The notes below the pieces were generated by a model. That model saw nothing but the letters and a program-made list of their open reading frames with translations, ran no database searches and was not told the DNA's origin. A stretch of 54,013 nucleotides of DNA from Bacillota bacterium (GTDB lineage Bacteria > Bacillota > Clostridia > Peptostreptococcales > Anaerovoracaceae): the NCBI GenBank assembly GCA_029008005.1, contig JAQXIX010000025.1:1-54013 (forward strand). The letters are read 5' to 3'. The first letter of the stretch is position 1; each line of letters begins with the position of its first letter. Positions 18,001 through 26,013 of the stretch are shown here, in pieces. Both the position numbers and the translations under genes were made by a program.

Positions 18001-18817
18001 TGTTGGCAACTGCCTGGGACATGGCTTCTTCCTTGCTGCCGGATCCTTTCGCCCTTTCCTCACAGTAACTGTGCCAGAGGAATATTGAATAGTCCATAGT
18101 CACACCAAGCTGCAGGACTGCACTTAATGCCTTGGTTATATAAGATATTTCTCCCATAAAGGCATTACTTCCCAGATTGTACAGTATAGCCATGCCTATT
18201 CCTGTAATGAACACGAAAGGAACAGCGAAGGAATTCATGAATATCGAAAGAACGATACATGCCAGAACTACTGCCATTGCCACATATATAGGCTCTTCAG
18301 CCTCAGCCAGTTCCTTAAGATCTTCTACGAAAGCAGTCATTCCGCTGACAAAACACTGCTTTCCGCCTATACTTCGTATTTCAGATACTGCATCAAGACT
18401 TTCATCCTCGGATACACCTGTTTCGAAGAATACGGCCATAAGTGTCGTGTCCCCATTATTGAAGCTGTCAATAAGACGGTCGGGCATTATCTCATAGGGC
18501 ACCGATACATCAACAATACTGTCGTACCAAATTACACTGTCCACATGGTCAACAGACTCTATTTCGGATTTCAGCTTCGCTACATCTTTTTTCTCCATGC
18601 CTTCTACCATAACCATGGAGAATCCTCCTTTACCGAAATCCTCCTGCATTATTTTCTGTCCCTTCATTGTTTCAATACTGCCCGGAAGATAACTTAGCAC
18701 GTCATAGTTTATTCTCGTTGCCATTATTCCCATTATGGAAGGAATCAGCAGAAGCACTGCGACTATAAGTATTAACTTTCTTCTTTTTGTAACACCCTTT
18801 CCGAATTTTAGAAGCAT
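15008..18817 (-). CDS. RND/MMPL-family exporter fused to a YhgE-like heptad-repeat ectodomain
   Basis: A 1269-residue membrane protein. Residues 1-690 form a full MMPL/RND unit with about 12 membrane helices in two repeats; GVTMDYSIFLWHSYCEERA and GATVDYAILMTVRYQRERA are the paired helix-4/helix-10 motifs. From Met694 a new section begins with a basic start and a hydrophobic segment ending ADA, just like a signal peptide, followed by an extracellular region. From about 970 on, repeated Leu-x-x-Gly heptads (LYSGLETL, SGASSLSSGIGSL, LAGGTAALNEGAKSLAAGM) resemble YhgE/Pip proteins. A GGGGGAAAG precedes codon 694, so a separate product is also possible. It probably exports lipids, peptides or hydrophobic drugs. 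The TetR gene just upstream is the likely regulator. Confidence 0.85.
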   Translation of the reverse strand: MLLKFGKGVTKRRKLILIVAVLLLIPSIMGIMATRINYDVLSYLPGSIETMKGQKIMQEDFGKGGFSMVMVEGMEKKDVAKLKSEIESVDHVDSVIWYDSIVDVSVPYEIMPDRLIDSFNNGDTTLMAVFFETGVSEDESLDAVSEIRSIGGKQCFVSGMTAFVEDLKELAEAEEPIYVAMAVVLACIVLSIFMNSFAVPFVFITGIGMAILYNLGSNAFMGEISYITKALSAVLQLGVTMDYSIFLWHSYCEERAKGSGSKEEAMSQAVANTLSSVVGSSITTIAGFLALCFMTFTLGKDLGIVMAKGVLLGVIGSVTILPALILTFDRLIEKTRHREIMPRFDRISAFVSKNYKAFAILFVVLIIPAFIGYQKTEVYYNLDKSVPQDLPFAVANEKLGDEFEMNSTHMLLIDSNLSKKDVDSMMNEIEDVTGVNGVLGLESAVGPAVPDEIIPSGLEESLKSDRYQLILVNSEYKVASEKVNRQIDRINAIVDKYDRTGMVIGEAPCTKDLIDITDRDFKVVSLLSIAAIFIIIGFVLKSPSLPVILVAVIELAIFINLGIPYYTGTVLPFIASICISTIQLGATVDYAILMTVRYQRERARGKVKEEAVRIAHSAAMPSVAVSALGFFAATFGVGIYSDIDIISSLCSLMARGAVISMLIVMFMLPSMFMIFDGLICKTTRLDKNGGKKKMNRKNRNRKITALISAGIIVFSMGAGTVTADAATVQEKEETVYVVTDASGEQEELIVSDHLINRGGEKTLKDVSNLENIENTKGDERFTIKGENIMWNAGGNDIYYQGTTDRKPPVAMKISYALNGKKVSGKELDGKSGKVKMTIEYSCSEEMPFAAVSAMIVKDNCLRNVKISSGRVIDDGEKQIVVALAVPGLEKVSSKAEELTGIGNTVEITGEAHKFSVSDMMTIVTGDIFDGQKFGDIASMDLDGQIKAMDSAARKLCDGTDQLYSGLETLQDKSGELKDGVSSAAKGSKALAAGTEALVQKVNSKLIPAAKQLASGSMGVYEGTKNVSQSLSQLKSGADSVNGGLSQLKSAVENSSGSAELMTVLDSLRESGDITEDGYSKMAGALGSASSAQSAQRSEIIETLSALQSGASSLSSGIGSLQSAVGSADSSDRNTLVGGAAAVASGTQSLSGSLQGTGSDAESLAGGTAALNEGAKSLAAGMEKMDEGSGTLIEGVGKLNVGAYKLNKGMNEFYSEAIEKIVSLYENNLKGLSGDLKKLSGGNSYSIFSESAAGTESSVKFIYRTTIIPE

Positions 18818-18890
18818 ATAATCACCTTTCCGTAAAAATCTACAATGTAAATTGTAAACAGGGTTTCAAGGTTCATCCATAGGCAAAAAA
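18818..18890 (-). promoter_or_regulatory. Leader of the exporter gene with a possible TetR operator
   Basis: The short gap between the tetR terminator and the exporter holds ACAATGTAAATTGTAAA, a repeat of TGTAAA-like half sites with ACAAT/ATTGT symmetry. TetR-type operators look like this and the regulator gene is adjacent. No strong promoter boxes were identified. Confidence 0.35.
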
Positions 18891-18920
18891 ACAGCCGTGC
18901 ACAAATTTTGTGCACGGCGC
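18886..18920 (-). terminator. Intrinsic terminator after the TetR gene
   Basis: GCCGTGCACAAA and TTTGTGCACGGC form a perfect 12-bp stem followed on the minus strand by TGTTTTTTTG. It lies about 20 bases past the tetR stop codon and separates tetR from the exporter transcript. Confidence 0.88.
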
Positions 18921-18937
18921 ATCTAATGTATGGTTTT

Positions 18938-19507
18938 TCAAATTGTTCTGATTACTTCTTCCGCACTTTTTAAAGCAGCGTCTACCGTTCCCTTCAGCAT
19001 GATATCACATGTTTTCGCCAGTTTTTCTCCCGAAACATTCATATCTCTGTCTATCCATCTCATTACGGCTCCCACAAAAGCGTTTTTATAAAAGTCTGCG
19101 ACAAGCATTTCCGCTTCTTTGCTCGCTGAAGATTTTGCTGTATGAATCCGGACCAGTTTCAATGCATATTCGCTTACAACCCTGTCCAGGTATTTCTCGA
19201 GAAACTCTCTGTTTAGAGATCTGTATATGTGATAGATGACCGCCTTGTTCTCGTAGAGAAATGTAAGCCCTTCCTCAAAACCCTTTTCCCAGTCCGTTTC
19301 CTTACCGAAAGCTTTGATAATTTCGTCCGCTTTGCTTGTGAGCATCCATCCGAGCAGCTCGTATACATCACTGAAATGATAGTAGAACGCATTTCTCGTA
19401 AGCCCGCATCTGTCTGTTATTTCTTTTATTGTTATTCTGTCCAGAGACTTGGTTTTCAAAAGCTCTGTTACTGATGCCGCCAAGGTTTTTTTTGTAAGAT
19501 TTGACAT
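18938..19507 (-). CDS. TetR/AcrR family transcriptional regulator
   Basis: A 189-residue protein with the N-terminal TetR helix-turn-helix (DRITIKEITDRCGLTRNAFYYHFSDVYELL, residues 20-50) and an all-helical ligand domain. The C-terminal part resembles the TetR_C group found with Pip/YhgE and dhaS regulators. It starts with a GGAGGA site at 19507, 17 bases after the response-regulator gene, and ends at a strong terminator. The next gene downstream is the MMPL-YhgE exporter, the usual type of target. The inducer is unknown. Confidence 0.88.
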   Translation of the reverse strand: MSNLTKKTLAASVTELLKTKSLDRITIKEITDRCGLTRNAFYYHFSDVYELLGWMLTSKADEIIKAFGKETDWEKGFEEGLTFLYENKAVIYHIYRSLNREFLEKYLDRVVSEYALKLVRIHTAKSSASKEAEMLVADFYKNAFVGAVMRWIDRDMNVSGEKLAKTCDIMLKGTVDAALKSAEEVIRTI

Positions 19508-19524
19508 TCGTGTTCCTCCGCTGA

Positions 19525-20892
19525 TTATTTAAGGTTATAGTCATTCATTTTATTAAGCAGCTGCCTTCTCGTTATTGAAAGGATTTCGGCTACAGTATTC
19601 AGATCCGAAGGGTATCTGGCAATCAGCTCTTCAATATATTTCTTTTCGGCCTTCTGCCTATATGCCCTGAGGGATTCGGTATAGTCTGTATATATACCGG
19701 AGGAGCCGTTTTCGCCTTTGTTCCTGAATATTTCAGGAGGCAGATACTCTTCTTTTATCTCTCCGTGTTCCGAAAGTACAAGAAGTCTCTCGATTAAATT
19801 TTTCAGTTCCCTTATATTACCCGGATAACTGTAATTCTCAAGCAGGGTTCTGACACTTTCCGGCACTGTGATATTCTCTTTTTTCATTTCTCTTCCGAAC
19901 TTATCAAGGAAAAAGTCGATGAACAGAGGAATATCTTCCCTTCGTTCTCTCAAAGGCGGAAGTTCAAGAACAATGGTGCTTATTCTGTAAAACAAGTCGC
20001 TTCTGAACGTTCCTTCTTCCATGTCTTTCTGAAGATTTCTGTTTGTGGCAGTAATCAGTCTGAAATCAACATTTACCGGAGTACTGCTTCCCATTCTGTA
20101 AATCACCTTGTTTTCAATGGCCTTCAGCAGTTTGGCCTGAATCCCCATTGAAACGCCCCCGATTTCATCGAGAAAAAGCGTTCCGCCGTTAGCCGCTTCG
20201 AAATGACCGATTCTTCTCTGCGCGGCTCCTGTAAATGACCCTTTTTCGTGGCCGAAGAGCTCAGACTCCAGAATCGATTCGGAAATCGCCTGACAGTTTA
20301 GCTCCATCAGATTTTTGTCACGTCTCTGGCTTTTGCTGTGAATAAATGATGCCAGCACTTCCTTGCCGGATCCCGACTCTCCCAGAATGAGAATATTGGA
20401 ATTGCTCGATGCTGCTCGTTCCACAAGAGTAAGCATGTTGTTATACTTTTCGTTTCTGCTTTCAAGCATGTATTCCACGGAAGTCTTTTCTCTCAGAACC
20501 ATATTCTCCCGGTTAACGTCTCTCATACTCCTGACCTTGGCAACTTCCATAAGAAGCTCCTCGGGATCGTTTCCTTTGGTAACATAGGTGTAGGCACCAA
20601 GTTTCATGGCTTCGACGGCAGTTTCGATAGTTCCGAAGGCCGTCAGCATAATTACCTCAACATCGTACTCCCGCCTCTTTATCTCTTCCAAAAGCTCGTA
20701 ACCTGACATTCCGTTCATTTTAAGATCCGAAATCACAAGATCCAGGTTTGCCCGTTCCAGAATTTCAAGTGCTTCTTTGCCGGAGCCGCACGTTACAACT
20801 GAGTACCCGCAGTTTTCAAGAATCATTTTAATAACCGCACAGTATTCTTTCTCATCATCCACTACCAGTATCTTAAACAGTTCATTACCCAT
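19525..20892 (-). CDS. Sigma-54-dependent response regulator (NtrC/AtoC type)
   Basis: A 455-residue regulator with three domains: receiver (residues 1-120, phospho-acceptor Asp56 in LVISDLKMNG), AAA+ sigma-54 activator (about 140-370; Walker A GESGSGKE, sigma-54 contact loop GSFTGA, Walker B GGTLFLDEIGG) and a Fis-type helix-turn-helix at the C-terminus (NTVAEILSITRRQLLNKM). The contact loop has Ser where GAFTGA has Ala. I choose the ATG at 20892, eight bases after GGAGG; an ATG at 20898 sits too close to that site. The gene overlaps the kinase gene by a few bases, so the two form a pair. Confidence 0.93.
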   Translation of the reverse strand: MGNELFKILVVDDEKEYCAVIKMILENCGYSVVTCGSGKEALEILERANLDLVISDLKMNGMSGYELLEEIKRREYDVEVIMLTAFGTIETAVEAMKLGAYTYVTKGNDPEELLMEVAKVRSMRDVNRENMVLREKTSVEYMLESRNEKYNNMLTLVERAASSNSNILILGESGSGKEVLASFIHSKSQRRDKNLMELNCQAISESILESELFGHEKGSFTGAAQRRIGHFEAANGGTLFLDEIGGVSMGIQAKLLKAIENKVIYRMGSSTPVNVDFRLITATNRNLQKDMEEGTFRSDLFYRISTIVLELPPLRERREDIPLFIDFFLDKFGREMKKENITVPESVRTLLENYSYPGNIRELKNLIERLLVLSEHGEIKEEYLPPEIFRNKGENGSSGIYTDYTESLRAYRQKAEKKYIEELIARYPSDLNTVAEILSITRRQLLNKMNDYNLK

Positions 20893-22852
20893 GTGCATCT
20901 TCCTCCGGATTAATTGACTTCGGCAGAATAACGGTAAACTCCGTTCCCTTTCCCGGTTTGCTGTTTACGCTGATCTCCCCGTTCAGTTTCTCCACTTCGT
21001 TATAGACTATATACAGTCCCAGCCCCGTTCCGTCTGTTCCCTTCGTTGTATAGAAAGGATTGTATATTTCCTCCAGGGACTCCGGCGATATGCCGCAGCC
21101 TGTGTCCTTAACAGAAATCATCACTTTACCTGACGTCTCCCATGCTGATATTTCTATATTTCCCTGACCTTCAATAGCATCCGACCCATTCTGAATCAGA
21201 TTAATCAATATCATATTCAAAGACTCAAGCACCGTGACCATTTCCAGTTTTTCGTCACATGAAATGCTCATTTCAATATTGCCCTCGTCTGCGCTCTTCC
21301 TGATAATCAGAACAATGGATTCTATTACATCTCTGACATTGACCTTCTGGCGGAACCTGCCGGAATCCCTTGAAAACCCCAGGAGATTTGTTATGATTCC
21401 GTTTGAGGTTTCCACAGCCTTTTCTATCTGTTCCACAGCATCGGCCCGTACTTTCTCATCGCTGAAATTCTTAATAACATAGCAGTAATTTCTTATGAGT
21501 CCCAAAGGATTCCGTATCTCGTGGGCCACACCGGCTGCAAGCTGTCCGATTGCTATCATCTTGTTGTCCCGGAGCATCTGCCTTTCGGCCATTCGTTCTC
21601 CCGTAACATCCATTCCCACAAATAGGAGTTTATCAATTTGCCTGTGAGCTCCCTCAATCGGAAAGATATCGACTGAGAAAATTCCGGATCCTATGTTCAG
21701 TTCTACGTTATCCGCAGTCTGTCCACGCGATGCTTTCTCTGCCATGGATTTCATTTCCGATACCGCTTCACCTTCTATGTCCAGTACATCCCATATTTCA
21801 AATCCCCTGACATTTCCTGCCGAATATTCTTCGAAGGCCTTGTTTACATCAAGTATCTTCCCTTCTGTATCAAGTTCGGCAAGCAGATATCCCACACCGT
21901 TAAATGTGGTCTGCAGCTCCTTCCTGCTTTCAAGCAGCTTGTTCATTCTGACCGAAAGTTCCCGGTACATGTTTCTGTCGGACAGATAGTATATGAAAAA
22001 CGCACCGATAACAGCTGCGAATATTATCACTATCAGGAAATAGAATCTCGAATTGTCATTTTTCATGTAAACAGGTGCCTTGCCGTCAAACCATTTCTCC
22101 GCCAGTTCGTAAGAAATCCCATGTCTGTCGGCTTCCTGCAGGCAGCTGTTCAGTATTGAATACAGCGTTTCATTTTCCTGATTCACAATGAAGCAGGCAT
22201 TTCGTTTATACAGTATCTCTTCCTGCTGCAAAAGCACACGTCTGTATTTTTCGATTGAATGGATCGCATCGGTATCTCCTATTACGAAGCCCTTTCCCTC
22301 ATTAACTGTCTTTTCTGCAGCAGACATGTTATCCTTCACAGAGCTATAGCTTATTTTTCGGGAATCCAGCCGCACCTTCTGCAGCTTTTTATCGGTAATG
22401 TGATTTCCAACCACGTACCCTTCATTCTTATTTACGCTGCTGCTGTTAATAAACATAGCACCTTCCACCTGAAACAGCGGTGCCGTGTAACTGATATTAT
22501 CACTTTTCTCCCTGAGTTCCGGCGTGATTATTCTCAAAGTGCAATCGGCGCTTTCTCCTTCCGGTATGAGAAGAGGCTTCAGTCCTGCCGGTTCAAGGAT
22601 TTTTTCGGTGTATTCCTGCAGATAATTGCCTTTGCTGTCACCTTCGGTAAGATACATAAGATTGCTGTCAACCGATATCGTTACAATCTCATCTTGCGAA
22701 ACATATTCCTTTTCCGAACTGTTAAGATCCACCGGAGTCACGGTCGATGTTTTAATGTCACTTGTCCTGCTTACACCCATAAAAATGATTATCACGGAAA
22801 TAAAAAAAACAAGTGCGACGGTAAAAACATTCTGGGCCATCTTACCCTTCAT
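20885..22852 (-). CDS. Sensor histidine kinase with periplasmic solute-binding-like sensor
   Basis: A 655-residue membrane kinase. One helix (residues 5-28), an extracytoplasmic segment of about 250 residues, a second helix near 275-297, a PAS domain (about 315-425), the phospho-acceptor His444 in AGVAHEIRNPLG, and a HATPase domain with NLIQNGSDA, DTGCGI and GTGLGLYIV. The extracellular part has the spacing of an SBP_3-like fold (AGLKPLLIPEGESADCTLRI, YTAPLFQVEGAMFINSSS, GFVIGDTDAIHSIEKY), which fits sensing of an amino acid. The start at 22852 follows GAGGAGGTG and overlaps the permease stop by 11 bases. It partners the NtrC-type regulator downstream. Confidence 0.9.
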   Translation of the reverse strand: MKGKMAQNVFTVALVFFISVIIIFMGVSRTSDIKTSTVTPVDLNSSEKEYVSQDEIVTISVDSNLMYLTEGDSKGNYLQEYTEKILEPAGLKPLLIPEGESADCTLRIITPELREKSDNISYTAPLFQVEGAMFINSSSVNKNEGYVVGNHITDKKLQKVRLDSRKISYSSVKDNMSAAEKTVNEGKGFVIGDTDAIHSIEKYRRVLLQQEEILYKRNACFIVNQENETLYSILNSCLQEADRHGISYELAEKWFDGKAPVYMKNDNSRFYFLIVIIFAAVIGAFFIYYLSDRNMYRELSVRMNKLLESRKELQTTFNGVGYLLAELDTEGKILDVNKAFEEYSAGNVRGFEIWDVLDIEGEAVSEMKSMAEKASRGQTADNVELNIGSGIFSVDIFPIEGAHRQIDKLLFVGMDVTGERMAERQMLRDNKMIAIGQLAAGVAHEIRNPLGLIRNYCYVIKNFSDEKVRADAVEQIEKAVETSNGIITNLLGFSRDSGRFRQKVNVRDVIESIVLIIRKSADEGNIEMSISCDEKLEMVTVLESLNMILINLIQNGSDAIEGQGNIEISAWETSGKVMISVKDTGCGISPESLEEIYNPFYTTKGTDGTGLGLYIVYNEVEKLNGEISVNSKPGKGTEFTVILPKSINPEEDAHG

Positions 22853-24209
22853 TTCCTTCACCTCCTCTGCAGGCGAGGGAAAATACGAACCCCAGAACAA
22901 TCCAGACTGCCAGTATTATCATTTCCGGAGTCTGCGCCGGCTCCATCAGAATATATATTAAATCCGCGGCACAATAACACAGTGCAAAAGCTGCAATGAT
23001 AACAGGAAATGCACGGCCTCCTCCTACTCTGAAAGGTCGTTCAAGCTCCGGCTCCTTCCTGCGTATTGCAACAAAGGATACAGCCACAAGAGCGTATGCG
23101 GCAAGGGCACAGACAGAGCTTGTATCAACCAGCCATACCAGTGCGTTTTTTCCGAGAAACGGAGCCGCCATACATAGAAATCCCACAAACAAAACGGCAA
23201 CCCACGGGATTCTGTTCTTCCTGCTCAGCAGTGCAAAGGCACGAGGCATTGCTCCGGCTCTGCCCATTGCATAAATCAGCCTTGTGGCTCCCATGAAGAA
23301 CCCGTTCCATGTAGTGAATATTCCAAGTATACCGCCAATAACAAACACTGTCACAAACACTTCGTTTCCGAAAAGATATCCGGCAATATCCGCCGTCGGA
23401 ACAATGCTCGATGTTCTTATTTCCACCGGAGCGGCAAGGCCTACTCCTACAATCAGAATGCAGTACCACAATACGCCCATGATAATGCATACCGAAATCA
23501 TCCTTCCTATTTCTTTAGGTTCTATGTTCATTTCTTCGGCAGACTGGGGAATTACATCGAAGCCAATAATCATCGCCGGTATCAGGAAAAGTACATATAA
23601 GAAACCCTTGGCTCCCGTAAACAGTTCTCCGATGTTTTCAGTATCTCCCAGAGAAATACCGCCAAAAAACAGCACAAGCACAACGACAAATATTGCAGCA
23701 GTTGCCATAACCTGAAAAAGCACTGCAGGTCTTATTCCGAAAAGATTCAGCAAAGTGACTGCCAGAGCACCTGCCGCACCTACAATTGCCCACGACATGT
23801 GCACATTGTACCCTGATATTTCCCACAAATGCAGTATCTTAGGAACAGGCAAGATGCTGTCAAGGGCTGTTGCCAAAGCTATCCCTTCCCAAGCTGCCAC
23901 GCCAATGTACGCCAGAACCATTATCCAGCCCGTGACAAAAGCAATTCGTTTGCCGAAAGCTCTGTATGCGAATACAAACTCACCTCCTGCGAAAGGCATC
24001 GCAGCAGTAAGTTCTCCGTACATGAATCCTACCATTAAAATAATGACACCGCCGATAATGAATGCCAGAAGGGCGCCGAGAAAACCGGCTCCTGTTATCC
24101 ATGATGCGGACATTACCATCCAGCTCCAGCCGATTATTGTTCCGAAACCTATTGCAATTACATCTGTTCTTCCAAGCACTCGCGACAGTACCGCTCTGTC
24201 ATCTCCCAT
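22842..24209 (-). CDS. APC-family amino acid permease
   Basis: A 455-residue protein with about 12 hydrophobic segments. The start TDVIAIGFGTIIGWSWM is the APC helix-1 substrate loop, and GGEFVFAYRAFGKRIAF and DVIPQSAEEMNIEPKEIGR are further APC motifs. It should import amino acids or amines by proton or sodium coupling. It is clearly related to the next permease upstream. The kinase gene overlaps its 3' end, so the permease and the two-component pair form one operon. Substrate cannot be told from the sequence. Confidence 0.9.
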   Translation of the reverse strand: MGDDRAVLSRVLGRTDVIAIGFGTIIGWSWMVMSASWITGAGFLGALLAFIIGGVIILMVGFMYGELTAAMPFAGGEFVFAYRAFGKRIAFVTGWIMVLAYIGVAAWEGIALATALDSILPVPKILHLWEISGYNVHMSWAIVGAAGALAVTLLNLFGIRPAVLFQVMATAAIFVVVLVLFFGGISLGDTENIGELFTGAKGFLYVLFLIPAMIIGFDVIPQSAEEMNIEPKEIGRMISVCIIMGVLWYCILIVGVGLAAPVEIRTSSIVPTADIAGYLFGNEVFVTVFVIGGILGIFTTWNGFFMGATRLIYAMGRAGAMPRAFALLSRKNRIPWVAVLFVGFLCMAAPFLGKNALVWLVDTSSVCALAAYALVAVSFVAIRRKEPELERPFRVGGGRAFPVIIAAFALCYCAADLIYILMEPAQTPEMIILAVWIVLGFVFSLACRGGEGNEG

Positions 24210-24281
24210 TGATTTTTCCTTTCATGTGCGTGGTGTTTTCACTTTGCTGTAATTATATATTACCTGCCAAAAAAAGAAAAG

Positions 24282-24311
24282 AAGCACCCATGTGCTCCTT
24301 TTCAAATAAGG
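24282..24311 (-). terminator. Terminator between the two permease genes
   Basis: On the minus strand AAGGAGCAC-ATGG-GTGCTTCTTTT forms a stem followed by TCTTTTTTT. It separates the sigma-54-like transcript of the first permease from the operon of the second. Confidence 0.65.
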
Positions 24312-24321
24312 TGGAGATCGA

Positions 24322-25758
24322 CTAAAATCTCTTGTATTTGTCTCCGAAAATCAGATATTCAATCTGCTCCTTGGTTATCTCATCCTTCTTGGTAATTTTG
24401 TTTACTGTGAAGAAAATTACTCCCAGAACTGCCCAGCCTCCAACGAGAATCCATTCTATTCCCGTGAGAGGAGCAGGACTGTAAATCGGCAGATACAGCG
24501 AGCAGAAGAAGAGAGCCACTCCTACAGCCATGAAGCCAACGAAACCGCCGCCTTTTACCTTGAATGGTCTGTCCAGTTCAGGCTCCTTTTTTCTGAGAAT
24601 GCAGAATGAAAGGGATACCATGAAGTATGCCACAACCGTACCGAATGCTGCTGCGTCAACAAACCATACCAATGCGCTTCTTCCCAGAAGTGGTGAAAGC
24701 ATTGTGAGAACGCCAACCATTGCTACTGCTGCGACAGGTGATCCGTGCTTAGGATGTACTTTAGCGAAAACAGCCGGAAGCATTCTGGCTCTTCCCATTG
24801 AGAAGAGAACTCTCGATGCGCCAACCATGAATCCGTTCCAGGATGTGAGAATTCCGCACATTGCCGCAACTATCATGAGTTTTCCTACCAGAGGGCTGCC
24901 TGTAGCGTATGCGAAGCAGTTTGCAACAGGAACGCATGTAGGGTCGTTTACATATTCAGCGAGTACTTCACCCGGAGTTGAGATGGCAACGCCAAGTATC
25001 ATAATCATGTACCATCCGGCAGCCATGCAGATGGCGATTATCATTACCTTTCCTATCTTGCCAAGAGGAATATTCATTTCCTCCGCAGCCTGAGGAATTA
25101 CGTCAAAGCCAACGAACATTGCAGGTACTGCCAGCAGTACTGCTACAAGACCTGTGGAAGTTGTAAACATCGGCTGAATATTCTCTATTTCCCCTGTGGC
25201 TGTACCGCATACGAAGAAAGCGATTCCTCCTATTGCCATGGCAACTGTGGCCATCGTCTGAAATATTGCCGAAGCCTTGGCTCCGAAGAAATTAAGAGCA
25301 GTCATTATTACCGCTCCGCCTATACCTATGAGCAGAAAGAATCCTGTAACCTCTGAACCTTGTATAGTGTACAGATGTCCTAAATCAGGAAGAAGTCCTG
25401 CGAATAAAAATCCGAGAGCGTTTGCCAGTGCCGGACCTTCCCAGCAGGCAACCCCCAGATATGCCAGGGTAATAAACCATCCCGTAAACCATGATGCATT
25501 GTATCCCATCGCTCTGTAAGAAAATACAAGTTCGCCTCCCGAAAGCGGAAGTGCCGGAGTAAGCTCAGCATATGTGAGGCCAACGAATATTGACATTATT
25601 CCACCAAGTGCAAAGGCTATAATCGCACCGAGTGTTCCTCCGTTTCCTACCCATGAACCTGCCAGCATTATCCAGCCCCAGCCTATCATTGTTCCGAAGG
25701 CCAGCGCCAGAACATCCTTCATGTTCAGAGTCTTTTTTAATTCCTGTCTCTGCTCCAT
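24322..25758 (-). CDS. APC-family amino acid permease behind a sigma-54-like promoter
   Basis: A 478-residue, roughly 12-helix APC transporter. LALAFGTMIGWGWIMLAGSW carries the helix-1 motif, and GGELVFSYRAMGYNASWFTGW and DVIPQAAEEMNIPLGKIGK match its neighbour, so the two probably arose by duplication. The start at 25758 has AAAGGAG eight bases upstream; the longer frame to 25806 has none and covers the promoter spacer. The TGGCAC-N5-TTGAA element upstream, together with the NtrC-type regulator nearby, suggests that this gene is the regulated target. Confidence 0.9.
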   Translation of the reverse strand: MEQRQELKKTLNMKDVLALAFGTMIGWGWIMLAGSWVGNGGTLGAIIAFALGGIMSIFVGLTYAELTPALPLSGGELVFSYRAMGYNASWFTGWFITLAYLGVACWEGPALANALGFLFAGLLPDLGHLYTIQGSEVTGFFLLIGIGGAVIMTALNFFGAKASAIFQTMATVAMAIGGIAFFVCGTATGEIENIQPMFTTSTGLVAVLLAVPAMFVGFDVIPQAAEEMNIPLGKIGKVMIIAICMAAGWYMIMILGVAISTPGEVLAEYVNDPTCVPVANCFAYATGSPLVGKLMIVAAMCGILTSWNGFMVGASRVLFSMGRARMLPAVFAKVHPKHGSPVAAVAMVGVLTMLSPLLGRSALVWFVDAAAFGTVVAYFMVSLSFCILRKKEPELDRPFKVKGGGFVGFMAVGVALFFCSLYLPIYSPAPLTGIEWILVGGWAVLGVIFFTVNKITKKDEITKEQIEYLIFGDKYKRF

Positions 25759-25809
25759 CAGATAATCTCCTTTCAATTCCGTTAACAAATTCAATTGTAT
25801 ATACATATA

Positions 25810-25826
25810 TTCAAGACCTGTGCCAA
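25810..25826 (-). promoter_or_regulatory. Sigma-54-like (-24/-12) promoter of the permease gene
   Basis: The minus strand reads TTGGCACAGGTCTTGAA. It matches TGGCAC-N5-TTGCW in everything except the C of the -12 GC. It lies about 52 bases upstream of the start codon. Upstream of it are two TTTTGACA copies that could be activator sites. Confidence 0.6.
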
Positions 25827-25904
25827 AGGCCCGGCGCCTGTCAAAATATTGTCAAAAAAATCTCAAACATCTCTCTGATCATTGTATTTAGCGGTTTTGC
25901 AACA

Positions 25905-25940
25905 TAAAAAACACAGCCGCTTCAATGCGACTGTGTTAGA
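25905..25940 (-). terminator. Terminator of the moeA operon
   Basis: On the minus strand AACACAGTCGC-ATTGAA-GCGGCTGTGTT (one mismatch) is followed by TTTTT. It lies about 75 bases downstream of the last moeA-type gene and ends the long minus-strand run starting near 33.9 kb. Confidence 0.75.
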
Positions 25941-26013
25941 TTATTATCATTATACGAGCAGAAAATTTCTCCTCGAGAAGAAAATTTCATGTCAATCGGA
26001 AATTTATTTCCGA

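Noticed and set aside
24230-24275. TTGGCAGGTAAT as a second sigma-54 promoter ahead of the other permease
   Set aside because: There is no TTGC-like -12 element at the required distance.
25781-25800. GTTAACAAATTCAATTG as a second Rex site
   Set aside because: Only one half-site fits the consensus; the other arm is missing.
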